Assembly (NCBI GenBank): GCA_963797605.1
Contig: CAWCPX010000005.1
Span: 868,001 to 932,000, forward strand
Length of the DNA: 64,000 nucleotides
Direction: 5' to 3'
Source: DASQPR01 sp963797605
GTDB taxonomy: Bacteria; Actinomycetota; Actinomycetes; Mycobacteriales; Micromonosporaceae
In this document: in pieces, positions 37,470-45,684 of the stretch
How the letters are laid out: each line of letters begins with the position of its first letter
Position numbering within the stretch: the first letter of the stretch is position 1
The notes under the pieces: model-generated
The model's database searches: none
Told to the model about the DNA's origin: nothing
What the model saw: the letters and a program-made list of their open reading frames with translations, nothing else
Program-made: the position numbers and the translations under genes

Positions 37470-37612
37470 AACCTTTTGGCCAGACAATGGTTCGATGTGA
37501 TGCACGCGGACGCTAACCCGGTTGGTCGGTCCACGTCGATAGTCATCCAACCATCGCACAGCAATTCCTCAGTTCGAATCCCTCGTATCGCCATACCCCG
37601 AAGGGTTCCCGG

Positions 37613-38755
37613 ATGGTCATTCCCCCGCAGCGTTCCCATCGTGTCGTCGTGATCTCCGCGAGCGTCGGCGCCGGGCACGACGGTGCCGCCGACGAGATCG
37701 CGCGGCGGCTCCGCACCCGCGTCCACGATGGCGCCGCCGTGTCGGCCGACCGCTATGACTTCCTCGACCTGCTGCCGCCCCCGGTCGGGCCGATCGGACG
37801 GGCCGTCTACAAGGCGATGCTGAAGGTCGCGCCCTCGGCGTGGGACTGGATGATCGGCCGCATGCAGGGCACGTCGCGGATGGAGTCGACGGCCACCGGG
37901 CTCACGACGATGGCCGATCGCCGGCTCCTGCGCGCGATCGGGCCCGACGTGGTCGCGGTCGTGTCCACCTACCCGCTCGCGAGTCAGACGCTGGGCCGCC
38001 TGCGGGCATCGGGCCGGCTCCGGGTGCCCGTGATGACGTTTCTGACCGACATGTCCGTACACCCCTTATGGGTTCATCGAGGGGTTGACCTGCACCTCGC
38101 CCTGCACGACGTGGCCGCGGAGCAGGCGCGCGATCTCGGCGCGCCCGACGTCGCCGTGGTCACGCCCGCGGTCCGGTCGGCCTTCGCGCCGGTGGCCCCC
38201 GCTGACCGCGCTGAGCTGCGGCGACGCCTCGACCTTCCGGCTGACCCCCGGTTGGCTCTGGTGGTAGCGGGATCGTGGGGCGTGGGCGAGATCGAAGATG
38301 CTGTGGCAGACATCGCCGCGACCGGTATGGTCACTCCGATCGTCGCATGTGGACGTAACTCCGCACTGCGCGACCGGATCACCCGGGCCGGGAGCGGCAT
38401 CGCCATCGGCTGGACATCCGACATGCCGGCCCTGATCGGAGCGTGTGACGTCGTGGTGCAGAACGCGGGCGGCCTGACCTCGCTGGAGGCGATGGCCTGC
38501 GGCGTGCCGGTGCTGACCTACCGATGCCTGGCGGGTCACGGGCGTCTGAACGCCGCCGCGCTCGACCGGGCCACCTGGGCGCCGTGGATTCGCGACGAGC
38601 ACGACCTGGCTCCGGCGCTGGAAAAAGCGCTGGCAACCCAGATCAAGACAGATCCCTTCACGGGTACGGACGCGGCCGACGCGATCCTCGCCGCCGTGAC
38701 GCCGACCCTGGACGTGCCTGCTGGGCGCCAGCCCGCCGTCGCGGTTCGCTCGTGA
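37613..38755 (+). CDS. MGDG-synthase-type glycosyltransferase (GT28 fold)
   Basis: 380 residues. The N-terminal acceptor-binding half carries ISASVGAGHDGAADEIARRL, the signature of the MGDG-synthase/UgtP group. The C-terminal donor half has GSWGVGEIEDAV, CGRNSALRDRI, GWTSDMPALIGACDVVVQNA and GGLTSLEAMACGVPVL, the usual UDP-sugar site. It should transfer a hexose or HexNAc to a lipid or polymer acceptor at the membrane surface. It is first in a three-gene operon with GTGA overlaps to a NodB deacetylase and GalE, which supports a sugar-lipid or cell-wall role. Confidence 0.87.
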   Translation: MVIPPQRSHRVVVISASVGAGHDGAADEIARRLRTRVHDGAAVSADRYDFLDLLPPPVGPIGRAVYKAMLKVAPSAWDWMIGRMQGTSRMESTATGLTTMADRRLLRAIGPDVVAVVSTYPLASQTLGRLRASGRLRVPVMTFLTDMSVHPLWVHRGVDLHLALHDVAAEQARDLGAPDVAVVTPAVRSAFAPVAPADRAELRRRLDLPADPRLALVVAGSWGVGEIEDAVADIAATGMVTPIVACGRNSALRDRITRAGSGIAIGWTSDMPALIGACDVVVQNAGGLTSLEAMACGVPVLTYRCLAGHGRLNAAALDRATWAPWIRDEHDLAPALEKALATQIKTDPFTGTDAADAILAAVTPTLDVPAGRQPAVAVRS

Positions 38756-39534
38756 AGGGCCCGTTACCGGCGATCGCTGCAGGCGCCGGCGTCGCCATCG
38801 GTGCGGCCGCCCTCGCGCACGCGCTGCCAGCGATCAGCTCGATCGCACCGCTGCGCAACCGGTTCATGCGTCCGCTCGCCGGCGACGCGACCGCGACCGA
38901 CGCGGCGAGTGACCACATCGCGCTGACGTTCGACGACGGGCCGGACCCGAAGTCGACGCCGCGCTTCCTTCGGCTTCTCGACGACCGCGGCGTCAAGGCG
39001 ACCTTCTTCCTGCTCGGCCGCATGCTCGTGCGGGCACCGGACCTCGGTCGCGAACTGGTGGCCGCCGGTCACGAGGTCGCCCTGCACGGCTGGGAGCACC
39101 GCCTGCTGGCCGTACGCGGCTGGCGGGAGACCCGCGACGACCTGACCCGGGGGCGCGATCTGATCGCCGACGTGTGCGGCACCGCGCCGGTGTGGTACCG
39201 GCCGCCATACGGCGTGCTGACCACGTCGGCCCAGCTCACCGCCCGAAAGCTGGGCATGCGGACGGTTCTCTGGACGGCCTGGGGCCGCGACTGGACCGCC
39301 TACGCGACACCGCCGTCGGTGCGCCGCACGGTGCTGCGCGACCTATCCCGTGGAGGCACGATCCTTTTGCACGATTCCGACTGCACGTCGAAGCCGCAGG
39401 CCTGGCGATCGACGCTCGGCGCGCTGCCGACCCTGCTGGACACGATCGCCGAACGCGGTCTGCGTGTCGGGCCGCTGTCCGAGCACGGCCTGACCCGGGA
39501 AGCCGGCCTGACTCGGGCGGGGGTCCAGTCGTGA
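38752..39534 (+). CDS. NodB-type polysaccharide deacetylase
   Basis: 260 residues from GTG 38752, which overlaps the glycosyltransferase stop. After a short hydrophobic N-terminus (PAIAAGAGVAIGAAALAHAL, a likely anchor or signal) comes the NodB domain with TFDDGPDP (Asp61, Asp62), HGWEH (metal His112 and His116), RPPYG (motif 3) and TILLHDSD (motif 5). It should remove N-acetyl groups from GlcNAc-containing polymers or glycolipids. The upstream glycosyltransferase may make its substrate. Intact. Confidence 0.92.
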   Translation: MKGPLPAIAAGAGVAIGAAALAHALPAISSIAPLRNRFMRPLAGDATATDAASDHIALTFDDGPDPKSTPRFLRLLDDRGVKATFFLLGRMLVRAPDLGRELVAAGHEVALHGWEHRLLAVRGWRETRDDLTRGRDLIADVCGTAPVWYRPPYGVLTTSAQLTARKLGMRTVLWTAWGRDWTAYATPPSVRRTVLRDLSRGGTILLHDSDCTSKPQAWRSTLGALPTLLDTIAERGLRVGPLSEHGLTREAGLTRAGVQS

Positions 39535-40550
39535 CCTGGCTGGTGACCGGCGGCGCCGGCTACATCGGTGGGCACGTGGTCCGCCGTCTGCGGGCCGTCG
39601 GCCACACCGTGGTCGTGGTCGACGACCTGTCCACCGGCAGCGTCGATCGGCTGCCTCCGGACGTGCCGCTCGTGGTCGCGTCCGTCGCCGACCGCACCCG
39701 CCTCGCCCGCACGATGATCGAGCACGACGTCGACGGCGTCGTCCACCTCGCGGCGCACAAGTCGGTGCCGGAGTCGATGGCGGCGCCGATGCACTACTAC
39801 CGCGAGAACATCGGCGGTCTGACGTCGTTGTTGGAGGCGATGGTCGACGTGGGTGTCGCCCGGCTGGTCTTCTCGTCGTCGGCCGCGGTCTACGGCGTGC
39901 CCGCCAGCGAGACCGTCAGCGAGCTCGCGCCCACGAACCCGATCAATCCCTACGGCCGCACGAAACTCGTCGGCGAACAGCTTCTCTCCGATGCCGCGGC
40001 GGCCTACGGCATGTCCTACATCGCGCTGCGCTACTTCAACGCCGTCGGCGCCGACGAGCCGTGGCTCGCGGACAAGTGCTCGCCCAACCTGTTCTCCTGC
40101 GTGTTCCGGGCGATCGCGGCGGGCACGCCGGTGCCGGTGACCGGCGCCGACCACGCTACGCCGGACGGCACCGGGGTGCGCGATTACGTGCACGTCGCGG
40201 ACCTCGCCGACGCACACGTGCGCTCCGTCGACCGCCTTTCGGTCGCGCCGATCACGAGCATTTTCAACGTGGGTACGGGTCGCGGCTACTCCGTCTTCGA
40301 CGTGCTCGCGCAGGTCCGCGCGGAGACCGGGCTGCCGGTGCCGCATCGGGTCGATCCAGCCCGCCCCGGTGACCCGGCGAGCGTGATCGCGACGACTGCG
40401 AAGATCACCGGCGATCTCGGTTGGACCGCGCGTCACGACCTCGCGTCGATGGTCGCGTCGTCATGGCGGGCGAGCCAGAGCATGTCGGCTCCCGAACTCA
40501 TCCCGGCACCCCGGCCGCGCGGGCGGCTGCTGCTGGCGAGCCGCCGCTGA
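39531..40550 (+). CDS. galE: UDP-glucose 4-epimerase
   Basis: 339 residues from GTG 39531, overlapping the deacetylase stop. An extended SDR with GGAGYIGGHVVRRL binding NAD, the catalytic Tyr141 and Lys145 (NPYGRTK), Ser115-117 (FSSSAAVYG) and the GalE-typical ALRYFNAVGAD and RDYVHVADLADAHV. It interconverts UDP-glucose and UDP-galactose, and possibly the N-acetyl forms, supplying donors for the glycosyltransferase of the same operon. A longer upstream ORF start is not supported. The stop is followed by a repeat array. Confidence 0.93.
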   Translation: MTWLVTGGAGYIGGHVVRRLRAVGHTVVVVDDLSTGSVDRLPPDVPLVVASVADRTRLARTMIEHDVDGVVHLAAHKSVPESMAAPMHYYRENIGGLTSLLEAMVDVGVARLVFSSSAAVYGVPASETVSELAPTNPINPYGRTKLVGEQLLSDAAAAYGMSYIALRYFNAVGADEPWLADKCSPNLFSCVFRAIAAGTPVPVTGADHATPDGTGVRDYVHVADLADAHVRSVDRLSVAPITSIFNVGTGRGYSVFDVLAQVRAETGLPVPHRVDPARPGDPASVIATTAKITGDLGWTARHDLASMVASSWRASQSMSAPELIPAPRPRGRLLLASRR

Positions 40551-40560
40551 CCGCCCGCCT

Positions 40561-40639
40561 GTCGCTCGGAGACCCCGTCTGTCGCTCGGATCTGTCGCTC
40601 GGATCTGTCGCTCGGATCTGTCGCTCGGAAGCCCCGTCA
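40561..40639 (-). repeat. 13-bp tandem units flanked by two 20-base copies, one holding the MFS stop
   Basis: Plus strand: GTCGCTCGGA plus GACCCCGTCT (40561-40580), then three 13-bp GTCGCTCGGATCT units, then GTCGCTCGGA plus AGCCCCGTCA (40620-40639). The final TCA is the minus-strand stop codon of the MFS gene. The array fills the gap after galE. Confidence 0.9.
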
Positions 40640-42016
40640 GACAGCGCGCGCGGCGTGCAGGTGCGGATCGGCGGCGCCGGTCGGCGTCGGCGTGTCGCGC
40701 GGACCACGGCGGTCGGGGTCGCCGAGCACGCCCGCGAACACGGCGACGGCCACCACGAGGACCGTGACCACGATGAATGACACCCGCAGCGACGTCAACG
40801 ACGCGATGCCGCCGATCACGCCGGGTGCCGCGAGGCCGGCGCCGTACGCGATCGTCGCCACGCCCGCGATCGCGTTGCCGGTCTTCGCACCGGACGTCGT
40901 GGTGCCGCCGCCGGCCGACGTCTGAGCCCGGGCCAGCCGACCGGCGGCCACGAACGCGAGGGGCACGACCACCGCGACACCGAGGCCGATCAGGCCGAAC
41001 CCGACGATCGTCAGCACCGTGTCGACCGCGGCCACGACCAGCGCGGCTCCGATCGAGCCGGCGATCGCACCCGTGCGAACCGCCCGCGCAGCGCCGAACC
41101 TCCGGATGAACCGGTCGCCGGTCAGCCGGCAGGCAGCCATCGCGAACGCGAAGACGGCGTAGCCGAGTGCCGCCGTGGCGTGCCCGGCACCGAGTACGCG
41201 CCGCAGGTAGACCGCGCACCAGTCGGAGCCGGCCACCTCGCCGAAGACCGCACAGAACGCGACCAGACCGATGACCAGCACGGCACGGGACGGAAATCCG
41301 AAGCGTGGCGATTTCGGCGCGTCGCCGGAGACCGGCGGCGTCCCGTCAGCGCTGGCGGCGGCGGGCAGCTCGGCCGTCGGTGCCGTGGCCGGGTCGCCGG
41401 CGCCGGTCTCGCCCGGCACCGTCACGTGCTCGTCGGTCGTGGCTGGCAGCAGGCGGCAGGCGAACTGACCTACCACGAGGAGCACGATCGCGACGCCGGC
41501 GAAGTGCGCGCGTACGCCGATGTCGGCCTGCGCCGCGAGCGCACCGACACCGGCGGCGGCGAACCCACCAACACTCCACATACCGTGCAAGCCGGACATG
41601 ATGGACTTGCCCATGGCCTCGTCGAGCGCGACGGCCTGCGCGTTCATCGCGATATCGGACATGCCCGCGCTGGCCCCGAAAACGAACAGCGCGAGCCACA
41701 GCAGCGCGAGGGACGGCGCGAGCGCAGGCAGCACCAGCATCGCGCACCACAGCCCGAGCAGCAGGTGTGTCGCGAGCCGTCCGCCCAGCCGATGGATGAT
41801 CCGGCCGGTGAACGGCATCATCGTGATGGACCCGACGGCGGGTGCGAACAGCGCGACACCGAGCGTGCCGGGCGTCAGGTGCAGGTGCTCGGCGATGGCG
41901 GGGATCCGGGTCGCGAACGTGCCCATCACGGCGCCGTGCACAACGAATATCGTGCTCACGCCAATGCGTTGCGTCCGTAACGTCACGATTGCCCCCGGTT
42001 GTCGCGGCATCCACAT
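40637..42016 (-). CDS. MFS transporter (YbjJ/fucose-permease-like group)
   Basis: 459 residues with about twelve spans and a long cytoplasmic loop in the middle (VPGETGAGDPATAPTAEL region). The N-half begins VSTIFVVHGAVMGTFATRIP with the group's GTFATRIPAI segment and GMSDIAMNAQAVALDEAMGK. The C-half has AVFGEVAGSDWCAVYLRRVL. Such carriers move sugars or are orphan exporters; the substrate is not predictable here. It is intact, and convergent with galE across the repeat array. Confidence 0.88.
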   Translation of the reverse strand: MWMPRQPGAIVTLRTQRIGVSTIFVVHGAVMGTFATRIPAIAEHLHLTPGTLGVALFAPAVGSITMMPFTGRIIHRLGGRLATHLLLGLWCAMLVLPALAPSLALLWLALFVFGASAGMSDIAMNAQAVALDEAMGKSIMSGLHGMWSVGGFAAAGVGALAAQADIGVRAHFAGVAIVLLVVGQFACRLLPATTDEHVTVPGETGAGDPATAPTAELPAAASADGTPPVSGDAPKSPRFGFPSRAVLVIGLVAFCAVFGEVAGSDWCAVYLRRVLGAGHATAALGYAVFAFAMAACRLTGDRFIRRFGAARAVRTGAIAGSIGAALVVAAVDTVLTIVGFGLIGLGVAVVVPLAFVAAGRLARAQTSAGGGTTTSGAKTGNAIAGVATIAYGAGLAAPGVIGGIASLTSLRVSFIVVTVLVVAVAVFAGVLGDPDRRGPRDTPTPTGAADPHLHAARAV

Positions 42017-42169
42017 GCCTCTGACACAGATCCTTCTTGGCTCGGTCGGCCCAGGTCAAGCCCGTTCCAGCCAGCGACCGGCCACAGTGGACCTATGGAC
42101 CGGGCGCCGGGCGGCGGAATTTGACGAAACCGGCTACGGTAACGGTCCAGGTGGGAGCGAAGGAGTGCG

Positions 42170-43507
42170 GTGGCGGTTGCAGAGATCCATGCCGTCCGAT
42201 CGACGCCGAGCGCGCCGGCAACGGCTGTCGCCGGGCCGCGCCAACCGCGCCGCCGGTTTCGAGCCGCCCTCGACAGCACGCCCGGGCGGCTGACCAGCAC
42301 CCTCGCGCTGCTGTTCATCGTCACGCTGGCCTTCGGTGTCGCGGCCGTCGCCGGGGCGCTGCAGCGGCAGTCGTCGACCACCGACGTACGCACGAGTAGC
42401 GGCCCGCTCGCCGTCCAGGCGGAGATCCTTTACCGCAGCATGTCCGACGCCGACGCGACCGCCGCGACCGCGTTCCTGGCGTCCGGCGCCGAGCCGCCCG
42501 CGCTGCGCGCCCGCTATTTGGCCGACATCGCCGCCGCAGGTGCCGCGCTGGTCAAGGCGTCGGCCGGTGACGTCGCGGACGCGAGCGCGCTGCGGCAGAT
42601 CGCGACCGGCCTGCCGACCTACACCGGGCTCGTCGAGACCGCTCGCGCCGACAATCACCTCGGGCTGCCGGTCGGTGCCGCCTACCTGCGGGAAGCGTCC
42701 GCGTTGATGCGCAACACGCTGCTGCGCGCGGCCTCGTCACTCTATGACGCTCAGACAAAGCAGCTGACGGCGGATCGGGGCGACGCCGCGGGCTTCCCCT
42801 GGCTGGCCGTGCCACTCGGACTGATCGCACTGGCTGCCCTGGTGCGGGCCCAGGCCTCGCTGAGCCGCCGCACCCGCCGTGTCCTCAACCCCGGCGTACT
42901 TTCCGCGACGGTCGCGGTGCTGATCGCGCTCGTCTGGCTCAGCGCGTCGTGGACCACGGCGCAGGCACACCTGGGCACGAGCAACACCAACGGATCCCAG
43001 CAGGTCGAGGCGTTCTCGCAAGCTCGGATCGACGTCCTGCGGGCGCGCGCCGACGAATCGCTGACCCTGGTGGCCCGTGGCAGCGGCGGCGGTTTCGAAA
43101 CCGACTTCGCCGCCACGATGAAGCAGTTGACCGGCGATCACGGCCTGCTCGCCGCCGCCGACCACGGCGACAGCGGTCAGCAGGCCGACGCCCGCGCCGC
43201 CATCAACGACCTCAAGACGTGGCAGGCCGTGCACGTGACGATTCGTAAGGACGACGACGGCGGCTCCTATCCCGCTGCCGTGGCACTGGCGACCGGCACC
43301 GGCAACGACGCCGCACCGGCCGCGTTCGAGCGGGTCGACGGCGATCTCGGGCGCGGGATCGATTCGGCGAACGCGGCGTTCGCCCGGGAAGCCGGTCGGG
43401 CGGCCGACTCCGAGAGCGGCGTCGCCATCGCCGTCAGCGTGTTGCTCGTGCTCGCACTCATCGCGCTCTCGGTGGGTTACCAGCGGCGGATTGCGGAGTA
43501 CCGATGA
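42170..43507 (+). CDS. glnX: GlnX-like membrane sensor protein
   Basis: 445 residues. Four spans (about 41-63, 206-225, 242-260 and 415-437) hold two extracytoplasmic helical regions (about 65-205 and 260-412), the layout of mycobacterial GlnX. GTG 42170 has AAGGAG 4 bases upstream. In mycobacteria GlnX carries the signal from the binding protein GlnH to the kinase PknG, as an amino-acid sensor rather than a transporter. It is the first gene of the seven-gene operon and overlaps glnH by ATGA. Assignment rests on topology and context more than on motifs. Confidence 0.82.
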   Translation: MAVAEIHAVRSTPSAPATAVAGPRQPRRRFRAALDSTPGRLTSTLALLFIVTLAFGVAAVAGALQRQSSTTDVRTSSGPLAVQAEILYRSMSDADATAATAFLASGAEPPALRARYLADIAAAGAALVKASAGDVADASALRQIATGLPTYTGLVETARADNHLGLPVGAAYLREASALMRNTLLRAASSLYDAQTKQLTADRGDAAGFPWLAVPLGLIALAALVRAQASLSRRTRRVLNPGVLSATVAVLIALVWLSASWTTAQAHLGTSNTNGSQQVEAFSQARIDVLRARADESLTLVARGSGGGFETDFAATMKQLTGDHGLLAAADHGDSGQQADARAAINDLKTWQAVHVTIRKDDDGGSYPAAVALATGTGNDAAPAAFERVDGDLGRGIDSANAAFAREAGRAADSESGVAIAVSVLLVLALIALSVGYQRRIAEYR

Positions 43508-44490
43508 GAATCCCGTCACGCTTCGCACTGGTCGGTGCCGCACTGCTGGCCGCCGCGCTGCTCGCCGGCTGCGGGTCGACCCCGGTCGTGGGCGCGGACG
43601 CCACCACTTCGGCCGCCCCGGTGCGCCCGGACGGCGTACACGACCCGGCCGTCGTTCCGAGCGCGACCAGCGGTGGCGCCACGGTCTGCGGCAACCCGGT
43701 CGCGAGTTTCCGGCCCACCGGTGCGCTGCCGGAGCCGGGCCACATGCCGGCCGGATCGACGATGGCGCAGATCGTCGCGCGCGGCCGGCTTCGCGTCGGC
43801 GTCGACCAGAACACGTTCCTCTTCGGCTACCGCGACCCGGCGACCGGCCAGATCGTCGGCTTCGACATCGACATCGCGCGCGCCATGGCCCAGGCGATCT
43901 TCGGCGATCCCAGCAAGATCCAGTTCGTCGCCATCACGTCGGCCGAGCGGATCCCCTACGTTCTGAACGGCACCGTCGACATCGTCGCGGACACGATGAC
44001 GATCAACTGCGCACGCTGGCAGCAGGTCGCGTTCTCCACCGTCTACTACAGCGCCGGTCAGAGCGTGCTGGTGCCGAAGACGTCCAAGGCGACCGGCATC
44101 GCCGACCTCGGCCGCCAGAAGGTCTGCGCGGCCGCCGGCAGCACGTCGATCACGGCGATCGCGGCCGCCCCGTCGCACCCGATCCCGGTCTCGGTCAACG
44201 ACTGGACCGACTGCCTCGTGCTGCTCCAACAGAACCAGGTCGCCGCGATCTCGACCGACGACACGATCCTGCGTGGACTCGCGGCCCAGGACCCCGACAC
44301 GAAACTCGTCGGTGGCCAGTTCACGGCCGAACCGTACGGGCTCGCGATGTCGCCGAAAGCGCCCGACCTTGTCCGGTTCGTCAACGGGGTGCTGGAAGCG
44401 ATGCGCGCCGACGGCCGGTGGGCGGCGATCTACGACCACTGGCTCGGCGGTCCGGCACCGGCCCCGCCCGCACCGGCCTACAAGGGCTAG
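43504..44490 (+). CDS. glnH: GlnH-like amino-acid-binding lipoprotein (sensor)
   Basis: 328 residues. Signal LVGAALLAAALLAGC gives lipid Cys23. After a linker comes a type-2 periplasmic binding fold (family 3) with MAQIVARGRLRVGVDQNTFL, FGYRDPATGQIVGFDIDIAR and IVADTMTINCARWQQVAFST. In mycobacteria GlnH binds Asp, Glu, Asn and related ligands and reports to GlnX and PknG. No ABC permease or ATPase accompanies it here, which supports sensing rather than uptake. ATG 43504 overlaps the glnX stop. Confidence 0.9.
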   Translation: MRIPSRFALVGAALLAAALLAGCGSTPVVGADATTSAAPVRPDGVHDPAVVPSATSGGATVCGNPVASFRPTGALPEPGHMPAGSTMAQIVARGRLRVGVDQNTFLFGYRDPATGQIVGFDIDIARAMAQAIFGDPSKIQFVAITSAERIPYVLNGTVDIVADTMTINCARWQQVAFSTVYYSAGQSVLVPKTSKATGIADLGRQKVCAAAGSTSITAIAAAPSHPIPVSVNDWTDCLVLLQQNQVAAISTDDTILRGLAAQDPDTKLVGGQFTAEPYGLAMSPKAPDLVRFVNGVLEAMRADGRWAAIYDHWLGGPAPAPPAPAYKG

Positions 44491-44493
44491 CGG

Positions 44494-45684
44494 ATGAACC
44501 GCGACGAAGCCGACCGAGCCATCACGGCACTGGGTCTGGCGAGAGACCGCGTGGCCACGGCGATGTACGCGATCGACAGTCATCCCGGGCTCTCGTTCCT
44601 GCGGTCAGGTGGTCTCGCCGGGCGTACCCGTGACATCTGGACCGCTCTGGAGCCGGAGATCGACGCGCGCTGGACGGAGTTCACCGCCCTCGGCGACGCG
44701 CTCGAAGAGGTCGGCGCGAGGCGGGCGGCGCACCGGCCCTCCGACAGCGGATGGGCCCCCCTCGAACGCGCGCTGACCTCGGACATTCCGCGCCTCGTGG
44801 CTCCGCTGGAAACCGGCTGCGCCACCATCGTCGCGATCCTCGGTGACGTCGACGCGAGTTGGACGGCGGCCGGAGCGGCGGTCGCTCCGGTCACCGAGGC
44901 CATGACGGCGCTGTCGCGGCGGGCGACCGACCTCGGCGACCCGGCCGGCGTCGCGTCGCTCGATCATCGAGCCACCGCGATCTGCGAACAGGTGCTCGCC
45001 GACCCGCTCGGTCTGGCCCCGGGCGGCCGGCTGAGTGCCGCCATCGCGCGTGACACCACCGCGCTCGTGGCCGACATCAAGGCCGCCGCCGACCGGCTCG
45101 CCGAACAGACCCGGGTGCGGGACGCGTACCCGCAACGGATCGACGCGCTGCGGTCCGAGATCGACGACGTGGAGGCCGCCGAGCAGGCCGCAGCCGAGGC
45201 GTACGCGCGCGCCGCCGAGAAGATCGCCGCTCCCGGCCTGCCGGCGGCACCGCGCTCCGTCTCCGTGCTGCGGGCCCGGGTCGCCGAACTCGACGCGCTA
45301 CGGGCCAAGGGCGACTGGCGCCGCCTCGCCGACACCGTGACTACGGTCGAGGCTTCGATCCGGCGGGCCCGCGACCGAGCCACCGAACTGATCAGCGCGG
45401 CCGACGGTCTGCTCGATCGGCGCGCCGAACTGCGTGGCCGGCTGGACGCCTACCGCGCCAAGGCGGCCGGCAACCGACTCGAAGAACACGACGTGCTGTC
45501 GAAGCTGCATACCGCGGCACACCAGCTGCTCTACACGGCGCCGTGCGACCTGCCGGCGGCCACGAAAGCCGTCTTCGCCTATCAGAAGGCGCTCGCCGAG
45601 CTGATCGACCATCCACCCGATTCCCAGCCGCTCGGCTCCCCGACTTCCCACCCGGCGACCGCACAGGAGGACGCGACCCGATGA
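44494..45684 (+). CDS. Coiled-coil protein of the PknG operon, unknown function
   Basis: 396 residues, almost all helical and without signal or membrane spans. It is rich in Ala, Arg, Glu and Asp, with heptad-like stretches (RIDALRSEIDDVEAAEQAAA, near 210-235, and ELISAADGLLDRRAELRGRL, near 305). It starts 3 bases after glnH and ends inside the ATGA overlap with pknG, so it is part of the operon. I recognise no domain. Because it sits between sensor and kinase, it could be a cytoplasmic adaptor linking GlnX to PknG; that is inference. Confidence 0.72.
   Translation: MNRDEADRAITALGLARDRVATAMYAIDSHPGLSFLRSGGLAGRTRDIWTALEPEIDARWTEFTALGDALEEVGARRAAHRPSDSGWAPLERALTSDIPRLVAPLETGCATIVAILGDVDASWTAAGAAVAPVTEAMTALSRRATDLGDPAGVASLDHRATAICEQVLADPLGLAPGGRLSAAIARDTTALVADIKAAADRLAEQTRVRDAYPQRIDALRSEIDDVEAAEQAAAEAYARAAEKIAAPGLPAAPRSVSVLRARVAELDALRAKGDWRRLADTVTTVEASIRRARDRATELISAADGLLDRRAELRGRLDAYRAKAAGNRLEEHDVLSKLHTAAHQLLYTAPCDLPAATKAVFAYQKALAELIDHPPDSQPLGSPTSHPATAQEDATR

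Noticed and set aside
37540..37600. GTTCGAATCC, resembling a tRNA T-loop
   Set aside because: The flanking bases do not form a T-stem, no acceptor stem or anticodon arm can be built upstream, and there is no tRNA-like 3' end.
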